64,000 bases of DNA from an uncultured Muribaculum sp. (GTDB taxonomy: Bacteria; Bacteroidota; Bacteroidia; Bacteroidales; Muribaculaceae), in NCBI GenBank assembly GCA_910578785.1, contig CAJTSJ010000007.1, positions 1 to 64,000 on the forward strand. Reading direction: 5' to 3'. Below the pieces are notes generated by a model. That model worked only from the letters and a program-made list of their open reading frames with translations, was not told the DNA's origin and made no database searches. The translations under genes were made by a program, and so were the position numbers. Positions within the stretch are counted from its first letter, which is position 1. Each line of letters starts with the position of its first letter. This document shows, piece after piece, positions 58,901 through 64,000 of the stretch.

Positions 58901-60922
58901 GTTGGTGTCCATCGCCTCGATGTCGAAACCAATCTCGCCGTCGGGGTCATAGAGTCCGTAGCCATTCGCCGGGCTTTTGACCGACTCCGATTCGTCTTCA
59001 GCCTTGCATATGGCATCGATAAGTATTTGTTCCTTTGAAGTTGGCCGTGCTATTCCCTTCACATCGGGTAGAAGCGACTCAGCCAATGCTGTGCGTTTAC
59101 CCTTGTCCTGCCATATCCGTATCATGTCCAACGCGGCAAGTCGGCGGTCGGCGGACTTGTCGTTTAGTAGCAGGCGGGCGTTATGTTCAGCCTCTTTCTC
59201 TGGAAGGTCGGCGAGTATGCGGATGGTGGCTATACGCATGCCGGCGGCTTTGAGGCGCAGATTATCGCGCATTGTCGCATAGTCTTCCTCGGTGAGAAGT
59301 CCCTTGTGGTTGATTATTTTTACAATTTCGATTGCTATGTCGCGAACCGTTTCGGAACGGTCGCTCATCGAATCCACCAGGAACCTTACCTGCTTGCGTG
59401 TCGTGGGTTTCATCATCATGCCGTTGAGATAAGCGGCGCGGTTTAATGGGTCCATCGCATCCATGAAGTCAATGGCACGGTCGGTCAGCTCCGGAGTGCC
59501 GATAAGCATCGCCAGCCGGCATATTCGCGTGGCTATCTCGTCACGTGTCAGAGTGACCTGAATCCACGGAAACACATAGGGGTCGAACACCTCCTTGGGT
59601 TTCATGTCATTGAAAATTCCTGCCATCAGCTCGAAATCTGCTTCGGCTTCCTCTTTGCTGTTGAAATATTCGGAGAGCGGCGGCACCTTGATTTCCTCGG
59701 CGTAGCGCATGTTCCATGCGTGCATGAATCCGCTGCGCTTGTAGGACTCTTCGGGAAGATAGTATTCAATTGCTCCGGCCAAGACGGCATGGTCGCCGTG
59801 ACGGGTGTGGATGGCGAGTGATGCCAGCCGACTGTTGATAGAGTAGAGTTGAGTACACTCCAGATAGAGCATGGCTGCCTCCACTTTATAGGCTGAAGCC
59901 TCGGCTATGAGTTTTTCGATAAGCGGAACTGTATCCTGAACTTCGAAGAACCCTGTTGCCCATAGCCCGAGAAACACTTCCATCGCGTTGTCGCTTTCCA
60001 TAGCCTTTCGGGCTTCTTCGGGAGAGGTGATGTAGCGGTGTATAAGATTTATGAATTTATCGGTAATCCGGTCGGGGGCATCCTGTTCGCCTAATCCGGT
60101 CGTTACGGCGACAGCCCGCTTCACCGACGCGAAACGCTGGAGGTTATTGTCGCGAATCACGTTGAGGATGTATAAGAAACTCTCCGGAAGACCGCAGTCC
60201 ATCGTCTCCACGATAGCCTGACGGAGTCCCTCCTGAAGCCGTGCTGCCATAAGCAGTTTCCCCTCAAGTTCCAGAAGCACGGGATTCCCGCTCTTTGCTA
60301 TAGCGCGGAAATGCCCATAGTTCATCTTCTTAAAGTTAATCTCTGAGGTCATTGCCTCGGAGAGCCAAGCGATACATTCCATGTCGCCCGACATAATCAT
60401 TGAGGCAAGCCACAGATCCTGGTAATAGAATGAAGCATCTTCGAATTCCTTAACCTCTTCGGGGGTGCGTCCGCCGCTCAATATTTCGCCCGGTGTCCGT
60501 TTTGAGGCATGGTACAGAAACGTAATGGAGAGAAGATTATAAAGGTTGGAAATGTGCGGTTTTACCATCCGTGTACGCTGTGAACGGCGATTCCATCCTT
60601 CTGTGTATGCCTGTCGCGGCATAATCCGGATATAGCGTTTTACAATATCGCCCGTTTCCTCACCGAGCAGAAAGTCGATCAGCTGACCGAATTCACCATC
60701 TGCCATGGAGTCGATATTTATGATGTCGTGGCTGTCGGCATACTTTTCGAACGCCTCAATGATGTCTTGATTTGATGCGTCGATATGAACGCTTGCCACG
60801 AATTTTTGTGCCAGTTTTCTTATCTCGTCAGGCAGTGATGAATCCGTTTTGCATTTTTCGGAGATTTCGCTGATATATGGCGAGCAGATTTCGTTGAATC
60901 TTTTACTACGGGATACTTTCAT
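55910..60922 (-). CDS. Giant DUF4132 (MolR/YehI-type) protein
   Basis: The 1670-residue cytoplasmic protein has no signal peptide. Visible parts: a helical N-terminus, a HEAT-like middle (about residues 510-640: VRFLVDSMSDRSETVRDIAI, ATIRILADLPEKEAEHNARL), a long region of unknown fold, and a C-terminal DUF4132 domain (about 1290-1670) with WCMEADLVKEVAEFLAPAEI, YYDRRTFENKSIGEIEAKVF-like and SGVIHKEGGAHIAVLPVHSQ near the end. E. coli YehI (MolR) is the named relative, with no known activity. A GTG at 60949 is an alternative start overlapping the 147-aa gene; I prefer the ATG at 60922. Confidence 0.83.
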   Translation of the reverse strand: MKVSRSKRFNEICSPYISEISEKCKTDSSLPDEIRKLAQKFVASVHIDASNQDIIEAFEKYADSHDIINIDSMADGEFGQLIDFLLGEETGDIVKRYIRIMPRQAYTEGWNRRSQRTRMVKPHISNLYNLLSITFLYHASKRTPGEILSGGRTPEEVKEFEDASFYYQDLWLASMIMSGDMECIAWLSEAMTSEINFKKMNYGHFRAIAKSGNPVLLELEGKLLMAARLQEGLRQAIVETMDCGLPESFLYILNVIRDNNLQRFASVKRAVAVTTGLGEQDAPDRITDKFINLIHRYITSPEEARKAMESDNAMEVFLGLWATGFFEVQDTVPLIEKLIAEASAYKVEAAMLYLECTQLYSINSRLASLAIHTRHGDHAVLAGAIEYYLPEESYKRSGFMHAWNMRYAEEIKVPPLSEYFNSKEEAEADFELMAGIFNDMKPKEVFDPYVFPWIQVTLTRDEIATRICRLAMLIGTPELTDRAIDFMDAMDPLNRAAYLNGMMMKPTTRKQVRFLVDSMSDRSETVRDIAIEIVKIINHKGLLTEEDYATMRDNLRLKAAGMRIATIRILADLPEKEAEHNARLLLNDKSADRRLAALDMIRIWQDKGKRTALAESLLPDVKGIARPTSKEQILIDAICKAEDESESVKSPANGYGLYDPDGEIGFDIEAMDTNPDIRGILRFADKKRYAEVLGKIMEMIRQNADLEFKNEYGETQLFGNRVYVSNYYNKTGLKSLAFPEKWEELYLREIADATDMLRLKTARNITDSKHIAHIPVLSKYFGDEITENLFKVNDSDNPMYNSAVRSIDTLYEEYGMDDERNLRNLIAIVSHIAATLDPKDSVKRYKRYSWGNEENIPVYSVNPFAEIINRLRDSDKMPDDLFRQSFAARYTLWKKAGYESETSIPVRATEYLRAWHLGLISESDIRRELLARGKASADMMEILSQMIPGAKLRALWRWRKEDEHPELTAEEVQLIAPAIDAVLDIELQRGDTPTPVSEIAEDIRCIRGVDYLMRILTGLGKEKPAVIGYNAGNGKRTMFSRLLGVCMPGEEDNAKHLRQAAAKAGISDEQLVVAAMYSHRWLEMVEEAIGWKGLTSAAYYFMAHTGENLDESAKSHISRYTGVSPDDFADGAFDPVWFREVYKTLGKKRFEVVYGAARYIAEGNRHTRARKLSDAALGILKAKDVQKEIEEKRNKDLVVAYGLIPLSRNRLKDLRQRYALLSKFAKESKQFGAQRQASEGRAVKLALDNLARTAGFGDSVRLTWCMEADLVKEVAEFLAPAEIDEVKFWIELESGVPELVVESKGKRLQSIPSRFKKDKYVEKIREVYKQLKDQHTRGRALLETAMTDGAEFTAEEIGQLRENPVIWSLLSRLLLKNSDGFGFPGDDGKSLVSADGEILPIAENDILTIAHPYDLMNAGVWSRYQSALFERQLRQPFKQVFRELYIPVEEEKEQYKSLRYAGNQILPARTVGVLKKRQWTVDYENGLQKVCFNGNVTAVMYAMADWFSPADIEPPTLEYVAFYDRRTFENKSIGEIEAKVFSEIMRDVDLAVSVAHAGGVDPETSHSTIEMRRAIVEHSLPMFGIENVELTGNFAKIKGTHACYNIHLGSGVIHKEGGAHIAVLPVHSQGRGRIFMPFLDEDPKTAEIISKILLFADDTKIKDPFILNQI

Positions 60923-60942
60923 GTTGTTAGGTGTTATAAAAT

Positions 60943-61386
60943 TCACCACATTCTTCCTGACAGAAGCGTAAGCCTCACCACTGTCACAAGGTCTGAATCA
61001 CTGAGCCGCACAGGATTGGAGGCTTCACCGGCGTCGATGCCGTTGATGAAGATACGGAATAGGCCGTCGTCATAACTTTGCAGAGCGTTTGTTACAGCCT
61101 TAGCTGGGTCTTCTTCGCGCCCGTTGTAGACAATGCCGAAAGCCACGCGGCCTGTTTCGGCAAGATTGGATATTTCTTCTTCCGACAGTAGGGCGGCTGT
61201 CTCATTGTCAGCGTCCATATCTGTAGTAGCCGAGGCGGCACGACCGTTGAATGCCGACACCAGACTTCTCACCGTGGAGGCTATTAGCTCTCCGACTGTT
61301 GAGGGGCAGCAATCCAGTTCGATGGCTACCGGCTTGATGCCTGCCGTCTTTCTGCCGGGCTTCTTCTGTTCGAATAGTATCTTCAT
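60943..61386 (-). CDS. 147-residue protein between DUF4132 and TPR genes
   Basis: I do not recognise a family. It has a basic N-terminus (MKILFEQKKPGRKTAGIKPV), a region with AIELDCCPSTVGELIASTVR, an acidic Asp/Glu linker, and a C-terminus that ends FRIFINGIDAG, then RLSDSDLVTVVRLTLLSGRMW. The final strand pattern (S/D-x-D-x-V-T-x-x-R-L-x-x-L-S-G) recalls small beta-grasp, ubiquitin-like proteins, but it does not end in GlyGly. This is a guess from pattern only. It is 60 nt downstream of the TPR gene and touches the DUF4132 gene. Confidence 0.68.
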   Translation of the reverse strand: MKILFEQKKPGRKTAGIKPVAIELDCCPSTVGELIASTVRSLVSAFNGRAASATTDMDADNETAALLSEEEISNLAETGRVAFGIVYNGREEDPAKAVTNALQSYDDGLFRIFINGIDAGEASNPVRLSDSDLVTVVRLTLLSGRMW

Positions 61387-61445
61387 GGCGTATGGTGTAT
61401 AAGACTTGGTTAATCTGAAGAACTATATTGCTTTGTCACTTTTCA

Positions 61446-62882
61446 TTACTCTGTGTCGACCGAAGAAGAGTCGGCTTCTGTCAGTCGGGTCAGTCCGGCG
61501 TGTTGTCTGAAGTCCGACAGATAAAACGAGAGTTTCGGGTATTGCGCCAATAATGGTTTTACTACATGGATAAAAGTAATGAGATCATATACTATCAAGT
61601 CGATATAGCTGTTATGTGTTCCGGTAGCACCGCCTATGACTTGACCGAGATTCATCGGTTCAAGTATCTTGTCGGATATTATGTCTTCGATGTCATGGCG
61701 AAGATTCAGGATATCGTTGCCATCAGTGTCATCAGGATTCGGGAAAGCGATAAACACGACCTGCGCTCCAAAACTGTTTACATGGTCGGAAATATCTGTT
61801 GAATCATTATAGTAGTCGGCGACAATGGAATCAATATAGGTAGAGCCGATTATTACGTCGTAGCGCAGTTGGTCGCTTTCCTGCGGATTCAACTTGTAGG
61901 TGCTGTAAATATCTTTGGGATTGTCAAAGAACTTGCGGTCATGCGCCTCTAAAGTCTCCTTGATGTGTTTACGTAGTTCTGGCAACGGAATCATGCCGTC
62001 CTTCGGCTTGGCTGCCGGCTCGATGCTGTCGATATACTTGAACGAAACTCCCTCGCCGAGAGTGTTCTCCAGTATAACCCACATTGCACCGTTGCTTTCA
62101 TTCACAGGCAGTGCATTGAGACCCTTTTCGTGGTAAGAAATCTGGAAACTTCCGGTTTTCTCGATATAAGAAGCCCGCACCATTATCTTGGCTGTATCTA
62201 TGTCGGTGCCATACATTCTGAAACCGAAGGCTGCGTCAGTACCCCGGTTGAAGGGGTTGAATTTCCATTTCGCTTTCAGACTCTCGGGCATATGCGAGAT
62301 GATATAGGGATAAAGGATGAAAAGATCCGGCCAACCCTCTACCGAAAAAGTGAACTCGTAGTCACCTCCTAAATTATAATTCATGTTCTCCGATATCAGG
62401 GCGGTACCTTCGTGAATAAATTCCATGAACTCATCGGCATCTTCCTGCGTCTTCGGATGGATCATTTCCGACAGCTTCGCCTCATTGTCCACAAACCAAT
62501 TCCAGAATCTTTCGACGCGTCCGGCAAGCGGTACATAGATATTACATTGGCGGATAAAGTACAGCGTATCTTCATCTTCAGGATTAAGCTCATAGGCTTT
62601 GTTGAAGTATCTGAGAGCTTCTGCGTTGTTGTCAAGATAGTATAGCGAATAGCCCATCCTGAAATTCCAGAGGGCATCCTCTTCGCCTTCCTCCCTTATG
62701 GATTCAAGCAGCTCTGCTGCTTTGGCACATCCGCCGTCAATATTGTTGTAGGCTCTTGCCAGAATGCCGATGGTGTCATAGTCACGCTCTGCTACGGGAA
62801 TCCGCTCCAATACATCAATGATTTCCTGATGATTGCCTGACTCGTGCCATTCCTCTATCTGTTTCTTTATATCTTCATTCAT
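61446..62882 (-). CDS. TPR-repeat protein with uncharacterised C-terminal domain
   Basis: The 478-residue cytoplasmic protein has N-terminal tetratricopeptide repeats (about residues 1-115: TIGILARAYNNIDGGCAKAA, ALWNFRMGYSLYYLDNNAEA then LRYFNKAYELNPEDEDTLYF). Two further regions follow that I cannot name: a middle part (GDYEFTFSVEGWPDLFILYP) and a C-terminal part with QVIGGATGTHNSYIDLIVYD and PKLSFYLSDFRQHAGLTRL. The last part is conserved-looking and may bind or sense a ligand. It follows the DUF4261 gene by 25 nt. Confidence 0.75.
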   Translation of the reverse strand: MNEDIKKQIEEWHESGNHQEIIDVLERIPVAERDYDTIGILARAYNNIDGGCAKAAELLESIREEGEEDALWNFRMGYSLYYLDNNAEALRYFNKAYELNPEDEDTLYFIRQCNIYVPLAGRVERFWNWFVDNEAKLSEMIHPKTQEDADEFMEFIHEGTALISENMNYNLGGDYEFTFSVEGWPDLFILYPYIISHMPESLKAKWKFNPFNRGTDAAFGFRMYGTDIDTAKIMVRASYIEKTGSFQISYHEKGLNALPVNESNGAMWVILENTLGEGVSFKYIDSIEPAAKPKDGMIPLPELRKHIKETLEAHDRKFFDNPKDIYSTYKLNPQESDQLRYDVIIGSTYIDSIVADYYNDSTDISDHVNSFGAQVVFIAFPNPDDTDGNDILNLRHDIEDIISDKILEPMNLGQVIGGATGTHNSYIDLIVYDLITFIHVVKPLLAQYPKLSFYLSDFRQHAGLTRLTEADSSSVDTE

Positions 62883-62907
62883 ATTCTTAATCTATATTAT
62901 TGTGGTG

Positions 62908-63669
62908 TTATTCTTCGGGATAAGCAATTTTCAATGACTCTCCGCTAAGAGCGATACCCTTGCCGAGGGTGATAGGCAGTTTCTGGTCTTCAGAGAAACC
63001 TATTGTTTCTCCGTCATTTAATGTAACATTGTACTCAAGTATATAGGCTACCATATCCAATACAAAATCCCTGATATCTCCAAGTGGTGCATTGGCATAA
63101 ACCTCGATTTCCTCTTTGCCGAATTTTCGCAGACCGTAGGTATAAATTCCGGGAAGATCGCCGTTACGGTAAATGCCGAACCATACCCAATCAAGAATCG
63201 GCAATTCATCATCACGGAGGCTCTGCGCAACCATGTGGTAGAATTGTGGCTCATACACCGCTCCGTCTGCGTAGACTGCAACGGCGTTTTTTTGCTTCAG
63301 GCAGGCATCTATGATTTTTGTTGTAACCTTAGCCTTTTCAATCAAATTGTTATCAGAGCCTGTTACTGCAACAAGTATCTGTGCCTTATGGGATTTCGTC
63401 ACAGATTCCGCTTCTGGCCACATATAATTTGCGCAGGCATAGTCTTCGGCCTCTCCGTTAGGAATAGGGGCAGGTATGAATGACACCGCGAGAAATCCGT
63501 CGCCAAACTTTTCTACTAATGTGTCTGTTGAATCTGCATCCTCTTCTGTCGAAAAGTCGAGATTCCATTCATCCTTCAGGTCTTTTACAAACTGGCGGGA
63601 ATCCCAGGTTGGCTCTGACAGAAGAACGAATGATACAAAATTGCCGAGTTCTTTATTCTTTTCGCTCAT
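62908..63669 (-). CDS. DUF4261-domain protein
   Basis: The 253-residue cytoplasmic protein matches the DUF4261 pattern: an N-terminal NFVSFVLLSEPTWDSRQFVK, then GFLAVSFIPAPIPNGEAEDY, the central HKAQILVAVTGSDNNLIEKA and NAVAVYADGAVYEPQFYHMV, and the C-terminal TYGLRKFGKEEIEVYANAPL with FVLDMVAYILEYNVTLNDGE. DUF4261 has no known function but often occurs in clusters of large uncharacterised genes. It lies between the DUF1266 and TPR genes with gaps of 18 and 25 nt. Confidence 0.85.
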   Translation of the reverse strand: MSEKNKELGNFVSFVLLSEPTWDSRQFVKDLKDEWNLDFSTEEDADSTDTLVEKFGDGFLAVSFIPAPIPNGEAEDYACANYMWPEAESVTKSHKAQILVAVTGSDNNLIEKAKVTTKIIDACLKQKNAVAVYADGAVYEPQFYHMVAQSLRDDELPILDWVWFGIYRNGDLPGIYTYGLRKFGKEEIEVYANAPLGDIRDFVLDMVAYILEYNVTLNDGETIGFSEDQKLPITLGKGIALSGESLKIAYPEE

Positions 63670-63687
63670 ATCCGGTGGTGTGAAATT

Positions 63688-64000
63688 TTACTTTGACTGG
63701 TTTTTCCACGCATATCTGACCCAAGGCGATTCGGACTTTGTAAGCAAATCCTGAGCAAGTCCGCTCATATTGCAGTCCCCGTTCCATAGAGTACGTCCCA
63801 ACATATAGCTGTTGGCAAAGTCTTTCCACGAATTGAATCCTGCCGACTGAGCCATAGCATAGGCATGGTTAACGCATTCAAGACATTCTTCATCTGAGAT
63901 ATATCCTTTCTGAAGCGATGCTCTTGCTACTAAATTAAGCCTTCCAGCATCCCATGCAATAACACCAAGTTCCCTTATATCTTCATCAGATGATATTATC
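63688..64000 (-). CDS. DUF1266-domain protein (5'-truncated by the window)
   Basis: The last 103 codons are present; the start lies beyond the right edge. The frame reads ELGVIAWDAGRLNLVARASL, GYISDEECLECVNHAYAMAQ, FNSWKDFANSYMLGRTLWNG and ends RYAWKNQSK. This is the DUF1266 pattern (WDxGRxxxLxRxxxxxGYxxxxE, then W..F...YxLGRxxW). Function unknown. It is 18 nt upstream of the DUF4261 gene and belongs to the same minus-strand run. Confidence 0.85.
   Translation of the reverse strand, partial: IISSDEDIRELGVIAWDAGRLNLVARASLQKGYISDEECLECVNHAYAMAQSAGFNSWKDFANSYMLGRTLWNGDCNMSGLAQDLLTKSESPWVRYAWKNQSK

Noticed and set aside
1..64000. CRISPR arrays, tRNA or rRNA genes, insertion sequences, prophage
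   Set aside because: No regularly spaced repeats, cloverleaf-like GTTCRA segments, transposase or phage structural motifs were recognised on reading both strands; a tRNAscan-SE and ISfinder run would be needed for certainty.

Overview
The window looks like a chromosomal segment of a gut Bacteroidales bacterium, most likely a Muribaculaceae-type (S24-7) relative. The grounds are: SusC/SusD pair genes, DUF5686 and SPOR/HU-CCDC81 proteins, SDR-type threonine dehydrogenase, anaerobic GlpABC, many Bacteroidetes promoters of the form TAnnTTTG (sometimes with TTTG 19-21 nt upstream), weak ribosome binding sites, and a base composition that by eye is near 50% GC. Family assignments come from reading motifs in the translations; no database search was run. 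I recognised no rRNA, tRNA, CRISPR array or insertion sequence.

1-12.5 kb is mostly housekeeping: a SPOR protein and folE; an rplY-pth-hsp15 operon on the minus strand; a divergent kbl/tdh threonine-catabolism pair; an M18 aminopeptidase; a large lipoprotein; a translationally coupled mtaB / acyltransferase / glycosyltransferase operon; and a TerB-like gene. 12.8-20.9 kb has an acyl-CoA synthetase, a Ca/Na antiporter, a DUF5686 outer-membrane protein, small DUF805 and TM2 membrane proteins, and a umuDC mutagenesis operon.

21.1-39.1 kb is read here as one functional block for phosphodiester and glycerol-3-phosphate use: a NagD-like phosphatase plus a secreted propeller-like protein, glpABC, glpT, a secreted glycerophosphodiesterase, a surface calcineurin-like phosphoesterase, SusC, SusD and a BACON lipoprotein. 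The phosphatase operon and the glp operon start from near-identical promoters, which supports co-regulation. The proposed flow is: surface phosphoesterases cleave an extracellular phosphodiester, SusCD imports it, GDPD releases glycerol-3-phosphate in the periplasm, GlpT brings it into the cytoplasm, and GlpABC oxidises it anaerobically.

39.2-48.8 kb is again housekeeping (an unusual ATP-grasp-like protein, maf, kdsC-like, DUF2520, nitroreductase, HU/SPOR protein, trkH-trkA-dxs). 48.9-51 kb is a disturbed spot: a licD gene followed by a scar in which the first codons of a HipA-like kinase gene are fused to the last 90 codons of its DUF3037 partner, and a broken WecA/TagO-type fragment facing it. 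After an ABC-F gene, 53.7-64 kb is a minus-strand run of ten genes that continues past the right edge: DUF1266, DUF4261, a TPR protein, a 147-aa protein, a 1670-aa DUF4132 (MolR/YehI-type) giant, a HEAT-like protein, three tandem paralogous membrane proteins and a small exported protein. This run is the best candidate in the window for an undescribed system.
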